Assembly (NCBI GenBank): GCA_004296805.1 | Contig: SCVR01000202.1 | Span: forward strand, 1-32,754 | Source of the DNA: Dehalococcoidia bacterium | GTDB lineage: Bacteria > Chloroflexota > Dehalococcoidia > UBA2979 | Length of the DNA stretch: 32,754 nucleotides | Reading direction: 5' to 3' | In this document: piece by piece, positions 20,487-28,658 of the stretch | Position numbering within the stretch: the stretch's first letter is position 1 | Layout: each line of letters begins with the position of its first letter | Made by a program: the position numbers and the translations under genes | Notes under the pieces: generated by a model | The model's input: the letters and a program-made list of their open reading frames with translations, nothing else | What the model was told of the DNA's origin: nothing | Database searches by the model: none

Positions 20487-21653
20487 TCACGGCCCGACCC
20501 GTCCCTCCCGTGCGTCCTTCTCGTCCCACGCCCACTGGTTCACCAGGTTCAGCACGCCACCCACGAGGGAGTGGCCACCGAGGACCACCGGGACGGGCGC
20601 GGCGAGCGCCGCCCGCACGATCGCGGCCAGCCGAGGATCCTCGATGGCGTCCGGCAGGCCGGCGTCGGCAGCGAAGCGGTCGGCGCGGCCGGGGCGGATA
20701 CCGAGGTGAACGAGGGCGGGGCGGATGTCGATGAACGCGGCGTCGCACCACTCGGGGAGGAGGGTACCGAAGACGCGCTCGGGGCCGGACTCCTCGATCA
20801 GCGCGCCGAGGATCGAGCGTGCCGTGCCATCTGTGTCGGTGCCGGCGGACTGCATCCCCCGCTCCTCCGCAAGGATGCGAATGCGGCAGGCGGACTCGCG
20901 TTCGAGGTACGCCCACGTCCCCGAGGAGATCCGTCCCGCCACCAGCACCTCGGCGGCGCGCTCGGCGAGGCAGGCGGCGGCGCGTTCCAACCTCGACGTG
21001 TCGAGGTGCATGGCGCCCGCACCGCGATCACGCAGCAGGGCGAGCAGGCGCGGGCCGCTGTGACCGACCAGCGCGAGTGCGGCGAGGTCGCTCGGCGTGT
21101 CGAGGTTGAATTGGGTCTGGACGGTGCGCGGGAGCTCGATCAGTTCGACGCCGTGCTGATCCCACAGCCGTCGCGGCACCGCGTTGTCGGTCGCGGGCGC
21201 GGGGTCGAGCAGGGCGAGCGTCGAGGCCGGCGCGACGGCATAGATGTCAGCAGAGAAGCGGTTGTTGGCGACGCAGCGCGGGAGCGCCGGACTGCCCAGC
21301 GCGCCGACCAGCGCGCGCCACTCATTGCCAACCAGCAGCGGTGCGCTCCCCGCGCCGCACGTTGCCATGGCAGTCACACCGTGACGGTGTACCCAATCGA
21401 GGAGCCGCCTGCCGTAGTGGAACGGCAGTGCGCCGGCCTCGGCGTCGGTCTCGACGATGACGCCCGCGGGGACGGGCAGCGAGGGTAGGCGGTCCGCGAG
21501 CAGGAAGACCCGCGCAAACGCGCCACTGTCGCGTGCGACCTCAGCCGTGTCGAGGGCGCAGGCCTCGAGGGCCGCGCGCATCCAGCGTTCGAGCGGGCCG
21601 CCATCCACACCGCCGAGCAGGATGGCCAGGTCGACTGGCGTCTCGCCCGGCAT
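20487..21653 (-). CDS. Nucleotidyltransferase-like (MobA/CofC-like NTP transferase) protein
   Basis: 388 aa; 'DLAILLGGVDGGPLERWMRAALEAC' N-terminus and 'TQFNLDTPSDLAAL', typical of MobA/CofC-like transferases. The canonical GTP-binding motif is not clear. Confidence 0.5.
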   Translation of the reverse strand: MPGETPVDLAILLGGVDGGPLERWMRAALEACALDTAEVARDSGAFARVFLLADRLPSLPVPAGVIVETDAEAGALPFHYGRRLLDWVHRHGVTAMATCGAGSAPLLVGNEWRALVGALGSPALPRCVANNRFSADIYAVAPASTLALLDPAPATDNAVPRRLWDQHGVELIELPRTVQTQFNLDTPSDLAALALVGHSGPRLLALLRDRGAGAMHLDTSRLERAAACLAERAAEVLVAGRISSGTWAYLERESACRIRILAEERGMQSAGTDTDGTARSILGALIEESGPERVFGTLLPEWCDAAFIDIRPALVHLGIRPGRADRFAADAGLPDAIEDPRLAAIVRAALAAPVPVVLGGHSLVGGVLNLVNQWAWDEKDAREGRVGP

Positions 21654-21662
21654 GGACCAGGA

Positions 21663-22619
21663 CTAACCGACGGGGGCGTGACGGGCGATGAGCTTGACGA
21701 CGACCTCGTCCGACAGGCGCTTCACGTCATGGACGCGGCATTCCGCGCTGCCGGGCATCAGGCAGCAGGCGACGCTGGCCGCGGCGCCGTGGCGCAGCGA
21801 CTGCTCCCAGCCCTCCGCGCGGCGCAGCCCGAGCAGCATGGCGGCGAGGAATGCGTCGCCCGCACCGACGGCGGAGACGACCTCGACGTCCGGTGCGCTG
21901 ATCCGGTAGTCCGCGTCCGGCGTCAGGGCGACAGAGCCCAGGATGCCGCGCGTGACGACGACGGCAGCCACGCCGAGGTGGCGCATCGCCTCGGCAGCCT
22001 CGAACACCTCGTCCTCAGTGCTCACGGGGTCACCATGGACGCGGCCGAGTTCGTGCTGGTTCACCTTGATCACGGTGGGCCGCGCGCCGGTGTCGAGGAC
22101 CTGACGTACCACCACGCCGTCCGCATCGAGTGCGGTCAGCGCCCCGGCACGCTCAGCCTCGAGGACGAGGCGGCCATACACCTCACCAGTGCACGGTGGC
22201 GGGAGCGAGCCGGCGAGGACGAGCCATGTGTCCGGGCGCAGCCGGCGGCGGATGTTCCCGATCATCTCCTCGATGTCGTCCGGGCTCGCGAACGGCCCGG
22301 CCGCAGAGAGCACCGTGTGGCGGTGCTTCGAGCGGTCGAGGATGGTGATGTTGGTGCGGGTGACACCATCGAGGAACGTGAAGTCGACGCCGATATTCTC
22401 GTCGCGCAGGGTGTCTTCGATCATGCGTCCGAGGTCGCCGGGGGCGAAGCCCATCGCCAACGGCTCGTAACCGAGTTCCTTGAGGACGCGCGCGACGTTG
22501 ATCCCCTTGCCGCCGATGTCACGACGGATCGAGGCGACACGGTTCGTGTCGCCTTCGACGAAGTGATCCAGCTCGACGGTTTCGTCGATGGCCGGGTTCA
22601 GGGTGACAGTGATGATCAC
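21663..22619 (-). CDS. PfkB-family sugar kinase (1-phosphofructokinase-like)
   Basis: GTG 22619: 'MIITVTLNPAIDETVELDHFVEGDTNRVASIRRDIGGKGINVARVLKELGYEPLAMGF', 'VSAVGAGDAFLAAMLLGL'. Confidence 0.92.
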   Translation of the reverse strand: MIITVTLNPAIDETVELDHFVEGDTNRVASIRRDIGGKGINVARVLKELGYEPLAMGFAPGDLGRMIEDTLRDENIGVDFTFLDGVTRTNITILDRSKHRHTVLSAAGPFASPDDIEEMIGNIRRRLRPDTWLVLAGSLPPPCTGEVYGRLVLEAERAGALTALDADGVVVRQVLDTGARPTVIKVNQHELGRVHGDPVSTEDEVFEAAEAMRHLGVAAVVVTRGILGSVALTPDADYRISAPDVEVVSAVGAGDAFLAAMLLGLRRAEGWEQSLRHGAAASVACCLMPGSAECRVHDVKRLSDEVVVKLIARHAPVG

Positions 22620-22683
22620 GCTAAGAGTGCCTCGCCCGTCCCTCACGGGTGACCTCAGTGTATCCGGGCGGCTCTCGCGGCGG

Positions 22684-23397
22684 CTAATCCTCCCGAGCGA
22701 TTGCCAGCGCATAGACCTGCCGGGCGCCCGCGGCCCGGAATGCACGAGCCGCCTCCTCGAGCGTCGCGCCGGTCGTAGTGACATCGTCGACCACCAGGAC
22801 GCGTCGGGGCGCCGAATCTGGGAGGCGTACCTCGAAGGCTCCCCGCAGATTGCGGGAGCGCGCGTCCGCCGTCAGCGAGGCCTGCGGCGGTGTCTCACGC
22901 GTGCGTCGCAACCATCTCTTCTGGACCGGGACACCGAGGCATCCCGCGACCTCCGCGGCCGCCACCTCCGCCTGGTTGTAGCCCCGCGACCGACGCCGCC
23001 CGCGCGCGAGCGGTACCGGCACCACCGCCTCGATCGCCCACTCCCCGGGCACGACATCGGCGGCTGCGCGGGCCAGCGGCACGAGGAGTGCGGTCACGCC
23101 GCGGAACTTGGCTTCAAGGATGGCGCGGCGGGCGTCGCCGGTGAACGTGAACGGGGTGCGCAGGCCGTCGAAGGCGGGTACGGCCGGGCCACCGGAGGCG
23201 CAGCGCTCGCACCAGGTGCCGGCCCCCGGCCGCCAGCAGCGGTGGCAGCGAGGCCCGTCCGCCGCGGGCAGGCTGGCCGCGCACTCGGGATGCAGCGCTG
23301 CGCCGAACCGCCCGCAGACGAGGCAGCGCTGCGGCAGCACGAACTCGGCGGCCTCCACCCGGAGACGGCCGAGCAGTCCCGTGAATTCGTCAGACAT
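22684..23397 (-). CDS. comF: ComF family phosphoribosyltransferase-like protein
   Basis: MSDEFTGLLGRLRVEAAEFVLPQRCLVCGRFGAALHPECAASLPAADGPRCHRCWRPG...; 'RSRGYNQAEVAAAEVAGCLGVP', PRT motif 'VLVVDDVTTTGATLEEAARAFRAAGA'. Confidence 0.92.
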   Translation of the reverse strand: MSDEFTGLLGRLRVEAAEFVLPQRCLVCGRFGAALHPECAASLPAADGPRCHRCWRPGAGTWCERCASGGPAVPAFDGLRTPFTFTGDARRAILEAKFRGVTALLVPLARAAADVVPGEWAIEAVVPVPLARGRRRSRGYNQAEVAAAEVAGCLGVPVQKRWLRRTRETPPQASLTADARSRNLRGAFEVRLPDSAPRRVLVVDDVTTTGATLEEAARAFRAAGARQVYALAIARED

Positions 23398-23500
23398 TGC
23401 ACGGTGACGCGCGGGCAACATTCGTAGCCTCCGAGGCGTTAGCCTCGACACCTCTCGACACATCCTGACCCCCGCAGCATGCCAGAAGGACGAGGGCGCC

Positions 23501-24763
23501 GTGGCCGCCATCGCGACAGCCGGTTCACCCTTGCGACAGGCGCTGCGCCTGCGCGAGTTCCGGCTGCTGCTGGGGACACAGCTGGCCGTGGGACTCACCC
23601 AGCCGCTGCTCTTCTTCACGCAGGGCTGGTACGTCACGACGGCCGCACCCGAGGGTAAGGCGGTGCTGTACCTCGGCGCGCTGGGGGCGAGCCGCGGCCT
23701 CGCCTTCCTGGCGTACGTCCTGTTCGGCGGCGCGTTCGCGGACCGCTTCCCACGGCGGCAGGTACTGATCGTCAGCCAGTTCGTCTCGCTCGTGATGACG
23801 GTGGGGATCGGCGCTTTGCTACTGGTGCCCGCGGTCAACGACGGCGAGGGCTGGCTGCTCCCGCTGATGATCGCGCTCTTCGCGACGTTCGGCCTGGTGC
23901 AGGGGCAGGACGGGCCGACGCGCACCTCGATGCTGCGCGACGTGGTGCCGGAGGCCGCGTTGTCGAGCGCGCTCTCGTTCTTCTTCATGCTCGTGTCGGC
24001 CGCGCTGCTTGTCGCGGCGCCGTTCTCCGGCTGGTCGCTCGAACACCTCGGCATCGGCGCCACGTACCTGATCTCGGCCACCGGCCCGGCAGCGATCCTC
24101 GCGTGCGCGCTGCCGATGAAGAGCGCGGGGATGGCCGCCGACCCGGACGCCCGCCGCGAGTCGGTGTGGGAGAACCTGCGTGGCGGCCTGCGCGTGCTGG
24201 CCGAGGAACCAGCGGTGCGCTGGACCGTCCTGCTCACGTGGATCTCGACGGCGGCCGGGCTGTCCGTGATGGGCGTGCTGATCGGCGCGTGGGTGAAGGA
24301 TGTCCTGCTACTCGGTGCGAGCGGTTGGGGCTACCTCGCGGTGTTCTGGGGGCTCGGCTCTGTCCTGTCGACGACCTACCTGATGACCCGGTCCAGCCTC
24401 CAGCATCGGGGCTGGCTGTTCCTCGGCGCGTGCGGTGGGCTCGGCGCGGCCGTCCTCGGGTTCTCCTTCTCGCGGTCGATCCCGATCGCCTTCGCCTTCA
24501 ACGGGATGGCGGGGGTGACGTTCATGGTGATGAACACGGTGAGCCTCGCGATCGTGCAGGCGATGGTCCCGAACCGCGTCCTGGGGCGCGTGACGGGGCT
24601 GCTGCTGCTCGGCGGCGGGCTGATGCAGGTGACCGGTCTGCTCGTCGGCCTCCTCGCGGCCGCGATCGGCATCGAACACACATACACGGCGGCCGCCTGC
24701 GTGATCATGGCGACGACGGCCCTCGTCGCGCTCCGACAGCGGCCGCTGCGCGTGCTCGACTAG
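23501..24763 (+). CDS. MFS transporter (MFS_3 / EntS-like)
   Basis: 420 aa, ~12 hydrophobic segments; 'FGGAFADRFPRRQVLIVSQF'. GTG start with AAGGACGAGG upstream. Confidence 0.88.
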   Translation: MAAIATAGSPLRQALRLREFRLLLGTQLAVGLTQPLLFFTQGWYVTTAAPEGKAVLYLGALGASRGLAFLAYVLFGGAFADRFPRRQVLIVSQFVSLVMTVGIGALLLVPAVNDGEGWLLPLMIALFATFGLVQGQDGPTRTSMLRDVVPEAALSSALSFFFMLVSAALLVAAPFSGWSLEHLGIGATYLISATGPAAILACALPMKSAGMAADPDARRESVWENLRGGLRVLAEEPAVRWTVLLTWISTAAGLSVMGVLIGAWVKDVLLLGASGWGYLAVFWGLGSVLSTTYLMTRSSLQHRGWLFLGACGGLGAAVLGFSFSRSIPIAFAFNGMAGVTFMVMNTVSLAIVQAMVPNRVLGRVTGLLLLGGGLMQVTGLLVGLLAAAIGIEHTYTAAACVIMATTALVALRQRPLRVLD

Positions 24764-24823
24764 CCGAGGGCATACCCGGGCCGCGATACTGATCAGGCGC
24801 CATTGCGCGAGACGAGGTCCCCC

Positions 24824-25534
24824 GTGCGCGTCACCGTCCGACTCTTCGCTGGCCTGCGCGAGGTTGCCGGCAGCGACGCCCTCGTCGAGGAGTTCGCCTC
24901 GTCCGACGTGACGGTGGAGACCCTGCGCGCACGACTCGGCGAGGCGCACCCGAAGCTCGGGCCGTACCTCAGCGGCGTCGCGATCGCGGTGAACGAGGAG
25001 TACATCCTCGAACCCGGCACGCGGTTGCACGACGGCGACACGGTGGCGCTGATCCCCCCGATCTCCGGAGGCGCGGACACGGCGAACGAGACACCGAAGT
25101 TCCTCGTGACCCACGCCGTCCTCGACCCCCGGCCGCTGCGCGACGCCGTGATGAGACCGGCCTCGGGCGCGTGCGTGGTCTTCGAGGGCGTCGTGCGCGA
25201 CCACCACGAGGGCCACGCGGTCGTCCGCCTGCAGTACGAGGCATACGAGGAGATGGCGGTACGCCAGCTCGAGGCGGTCGCACGCGAGACGCTCGCAGCC
25301 TTCGCTGCCCGCGAGGTGCATGACGTCGGCATCCACCACCGCGTGGGCATGCTGGAGGTGGGAGAGACCTCGCTGCTCGTGGTGGTGTCAGCCGCACACA
25401 GGCAGGACGCCTTCGAGGCGGCGCTCCGCGCGGTCGACCGCGTGAAGGAGACCGTGCCGGTCTGGAAGAAGGAGTGGGGGCCAGACGGCGCCCAGTGGCA
25501 GGAAGGGGTGCAGCCGAAGCCGGCTGCGTCCTAG
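24824..25534 (+). CDS. MoaD-MoaE fusion, molybdopterin synthase
   Basis: MoaD module 'MRVTVRLFAGLREVAGSD...DGDTVALIPPISGG' followed by MoaE module 'GACVVFEGVVRDHHEGHAVVRLQYEAYEEMAVRQL...VGETSLLVVVSAAHRQDAFEAALRAVDRVKETVPVWKKE'. Confidence 0.93.
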   Translation: MRVTVRLFAGLREVAGSDALVEEFASSDVTVETLRARLGEAHPKLGPYLSGVAIAVNEEYILEPGTRLHDGDTVALIPPISGGADTANETPKFLVTHAVLDPRPLRDAVMRPASGACVVFEGVVRDHHEGHAVVRLQYEAYEEMAVRQLEAVARETLAAFAAREVHDVGIHHRVGMLEVGETSLLVVVSAAHRQDAFEAALRAVDRVKETVPVWKKEWGPDGAQWQEGVQPKPAAS

Positions 25535-25546
25535 CGAGTCACCACC

Positions 25547-26623
25547 GTGGGCACTCCCGACCCTTCGACCCTCCCGTACTGCACGGTCTGCGGCTCTCCG
25601 CGCCTGGTGGAGCGCTACCTCGGACACCGGCGGTGCGAGGCGTGCGGCAGCACCCGTTGGCGTAACCCGCTGCCCGTCGCGGAGGCCGTCCTCGTCCGCG
25701 ACGGGCGCGTGCTGCTGGTACAGCGCGGCGCCGTGGAGCATGGCGCGGGGAAGTGGGTAGTGCCGGGCGGCTTCATCGGCCTCGGCGAGACGCCGCCCGA
25801 GGCAGCGATGCGCGAGGCGGGGGAGGAAGCGCAGGTCGCAGTCCGGGTGGGCGGGCTCGCCGCCGCACCTCGATGGCTCGCGACGAAGGACGGGCGCGGC
25901 CATGTGCTGTTGTCGTTCGTCGCGACGACCGATGACGAGCCGGCGCCCGGCGAGGACACGATGGACATCCGCTGGTGCGCGCCTGACGAGGTGCCCTGGG
26001 ACGCGCTGGCGTTCCCGACGACCGAGGCGTTGCTGCGCGGGCTCGTCGCACGATCACCCGATGCGCGACGGTTCCCCGACGACGCGCTGGATATCGCGAC
26101 CGCCGAGGTGGTGAGCGGACGTGCGCGACGGCCGCGACCGCGCTTCTGCGCGCGCTGCTCGGGCATCCTCGCGCTGCTGTCGGTGGGCGGCTGGCGCTGC
26201 ACACGCTGTGACACATGGCACTACGAAAACCCCCGACCGACCGCCGGGGTGCTCGCGTTGCGGGACGGGCACGTACTCCTCGGAAAGCGCCGGCCGGGCA
26301 CCGCGGGCGGCGGGCTGTGGGCAGTCCCCTCGGGCCACGCCGAACCAGGCGAGACCCTCGAAGAGACGGGGACGCGCGAACTGTTTGAGGAGACGGGCGT
26401 CCGCGCCGCCGCGGAACGCCTCGCGGGCCTGTTCTGGGACAGCGAGCACTTCGAGGCCGTGTACACCGGGCCCGCGCTCGACACGGAACCCGCAGCAGAC
26501 CACCGGCCGGAGTTCACCGACCTCAAGTGGTTCGACCGCGCCTCGATGCCGCCCGCCGAGTTGATGCACCACAGCGCGCCGCACGTCACGGCGTGGCTTG
26601 TTCGGCAGGGGCTCGTCCGCTAA
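25547..26623 (+). CDS. Tandem zinc-ribbon/Nudix hydrolase (two ribbon+Nudix modules)
   Basis: Module 1: CTVCGSPRL...CEACGS + GGFIGLGETPPEAAMREAGEEAQV. Module 2: CARCSGI...CTRCDTWHYENPRPTAGVL + SGHAEPGETLEETGTRELFEETGV. Confidence 0.9.
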   Translation: MGTPDPSTLPYCTVCGSPRLVERYLGHRRCEACGSTRWRNPLPVAEAVLVRDGRVLLVQRGAVEHGAGKWVVPGGFIGLGETPPEAAMREAGEEAQVAVRVGGLAAAPRWLATKDGRGHVLLSFVATTDDEPAPGEDTMDIRWCAPDEVPWDALAFPTTEALLRGLVARSPDARRFPDDALDIATAEVVSGRARRPRPRFCARCSGILALLSVGGWRCTRCDTWHYENPRPTAGVLALRDGHVLLGKRRPGTAGGGLWAVPSGHAEPGETLEETGTRELFEETGVRAAAERLAGLFWDSEHFEAVYTGPALDTEPAADHRPEFTDLKWFDRASMPPAELMHHSAPHVTAWLVRQGLVR

Positions 26624-26644
26624 CGCGAGGCGCCGCCTCGGTTG

Positions 26645-28009
26645 CTACTTCTTCGCGCCGTGGTTCATCAGCCGGAAGTCTGGCGCCGTGATCTCGGACA
26701 TCTCCGACACGTCGCGGTCACCGATGCGTGAGGCGATGCGCGGCTCCATGTCCTTCGGGTGGACGTTCGAGGTGATGACTGTGAGTGCGCGCGCCAGGTG
26801 CCTGTGGTTCAGCAACTGGTACAGCTTCTCCTCTGCCCACGGGCTCGACTTCTGCGCGCCGAGGTCATCGAGGATCAGCACGGGCATCTCTGCGAGCGTG
26901 CGGAAGATGTCGTCGTAGCGGCGGCGTGCGTCCGGCGCGTAGGCCGCTCGCAATTCGTCCAGCAGGTCCGGCACGTTCGCGAACGCTACGCGGTCACCCT
27001 TCGCGAGCCGCTCGTTCGCGATCGCCGCTGCCAGATGGGTCTTGCCGCTGCCGTTCTTGCCGAGGAGGACGAACCAGCCCTTCGGGTCACGCGCCCACGT
27101 CACCGCGCGGCGGTAGGCACCCTCGAGGCTCTTGCGGTCGTTGCCGGTGAGGCCGACGCCGTCCGGGATAAACGTGTCGAAGGTGAATGTCGCCAGGCGC
27201 TCGCGGGTCATCGCGCCGACCTGGACGTACGCAGGCTGCGCCTCGCCGCCGAGTTCGACGACCTGCGTCAGCGCCGGGTCGGTCAGCCGCACCGCGAGGC
27301 GCGCATCGAGGTCGGCGGGCTGGCGCACGGCAGTGAACACCGTGGGCAGCGCCGCGTTGAAGCGATGCGACACCAACTGGAAGAACTTCTCACGCGCCCA
27401 AGCCGTCTCGGCGTACGCGTCAAGGTCGTCCAGGACGAGCAGCGGCGCGTTGCGCACCTGCTCGAACAGCGTATCGTACTCAACCTCGGCATCGTCGGCG
27501 TAGGCCGACCGGAGATGGTCGAGAAGGTCCGCGACCGTGACGAAGAGGGCGGGGTCGCCGCGCTCGATGACGGCGTTCGCGATCGCGGCAGCGATGTGCG
27601 TCTTCCCGCTGCCGTGCGCACCCGTGAGTACCAGCCAGCCCTCGGGGCGCTCGGCATAGCGCTCGGCGATCGCGACGGCCTCGGCGTAGGCACGCTGGGC
27701 ACGGGGGTCGCTCGCGCGGCCGGAGCGGAGCAGTGTGGCGAATGTCAGACGCCGGAGCGCGCCGAGGCGTGAATAGCGGGTGAGGCGGTCGCGGCGCTCC
27801 TGCGAATCCTCCTGCCGCACGCAGCGGCAGGGGACCGCCTGGCCGAAGCGGGGGTCCTCCGGGTCGGCGGTGACGCGCACAAAGCGTGCCCCGCCGCAGT
27901 GCATGCAGACGGGTTCGGACTCGACGGGCCGTGCGGGCGCGTCAGTCTCGATGGATGAGCGCGTCGAACGGGTTGGCCGGTCGCCCAGCAGATCCCCCAG
28001 CGCTTTCAT
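26645..28009 (-). CDS. Double AAA+ DnaC/DnaI-type helicase-loader-like protein
   Basis: Two Walker A (GAHGSGKTH; GKNGSGKTH), two Walker B (LLVLDDLD; VLILDDLG), N-terminal zinc-ribbon CMHCGG...CRC. Start MKALGDLLGDRP at 28009. Confidence 0.9.
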   Translation of the reverse strand: MKALGDLLGDRPTRSTRSSIETDAPARPVESEPVCMHCGGARFVRVTADPEDPRFGQAVPCRCVRQEDSQERRDRLTRYSRLGALRRLTFATLLRSGRASDPRAQRAYAEAVAIAERYAERPEGWLVLTGAHGSGKTHIAAAIANAVIERGDPALFVTVADLLDHLRSAYADDAEVEYDTLFEQVRNAPLLVLDDLDAYAETAWAREKFFQLVSHRFNAALPTVFTAVRQPADLDARLAVRLTDPALTQVVELGGEAQPAYVQVGAMTRERLATFTFDTFIPDGVGLTGNDRKSLEGAYRRAVTWARDPKGWFVLLGKNGSGKTHLAAAIANERLAKGDRVAFANVPDLLDELRAAYAPDARRRYDDIFRTLAEMPVLILDDLGAQKSSPWAEEKLYQLLNHRHLARALTVITSNVHPKDMEPRIASRIGDRDVSEMSEITAPDFRLMNHGAKK

Positions 28010-28649
28010 CGTCACGTCCCTCCGTCTCCCAGCGGCGGAGGATGGCCTCCGCATACCGCCAGGAGCGCGCGTTGTTCAGCACCGCCAGCCGGATCGCCTC
28101 GACGATCCACGCGGCGGGGTACTTCGCCTCGGCCTCTGCCAGCGCCGCGGTCACTGCCGGCGTGAGCAGCCCGATCTCCTGCTCGTACACCTGCGCCGGC
28201 CGCGAGGGCAGCGCAGCCGGTTCCACTGTCGCCACCACACCACCACCCGGCGTGGCTTCGGCACCGCTCGCGATGCGCGCGAGCAGCCGTCGCCCGGCCT
28301 CCGTGTTCACCACCAAGAGCAGGTCGCCGTCCTCCAGGGCCAGCGAGCGCAGCACGCCGCGTGCCACCGCGGCTTCGAGGCCAGCACGCACCGCTGCGGC
28401 ACCGCCGTGGTGCGCGAACGCACGCGCCATCGGCTCCTCCGCGGCGATCGCGCTCGCGCGCATCACCGGCATCGCGCCCCCGCGGGTGATCGCGTAGAGC
28501 GCGTACAACGTTACGCGCAGTTCACCCGCGTCCTCGATGCCCGGCAGCACCTCGGTGAAGAACTGCGACGGGATCGCGGTCGCGCGCGCGCCCGTGCGGA
28601 AGCCCTCGAACGTGCCATCGGGCACCACGTCACGCGGGACGGCGGTCAT
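27942..28649 (-). CDS. DnaD-domain (DnaB_2) replication protein
   Basis: C-terminal 'EAKYPAAWIVEAIRLAVLNNARSWRYAEAILRRWETEG', the canonical DnaD-domain motif. Confidence 0.85.
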   Translation of the reverse strand: MTAVPRDVVPDGTFEGFRTGARATAIPSQFFTEVLPGIEDAGELRVTLYALYAITRGGAMPVMRASAIAAEEPMARAFAHHGGAAAVRAGLEAAVARGVLRSLALEDGDLLLVVNTEAGRRLLARIASGAEATPGGGVVATVEPAALPSRPAQVYEQEIGLLTPAVTAALAEAEAKYPAAWIVEAIRLAVLNNARSWRYAEAILRRWETEGRDDESAGGSAGRPANPFDALIHRD

Positions 28650-28658
28650 CGATGCCGC

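Noticed and set aside
22684-24237. 517-aa ComF ORF including the long N-terminal extension
   Set aside because: The extension is antisense to the MFS transporter; the real start is ATG 23397 (MSDEFTGLLG...).
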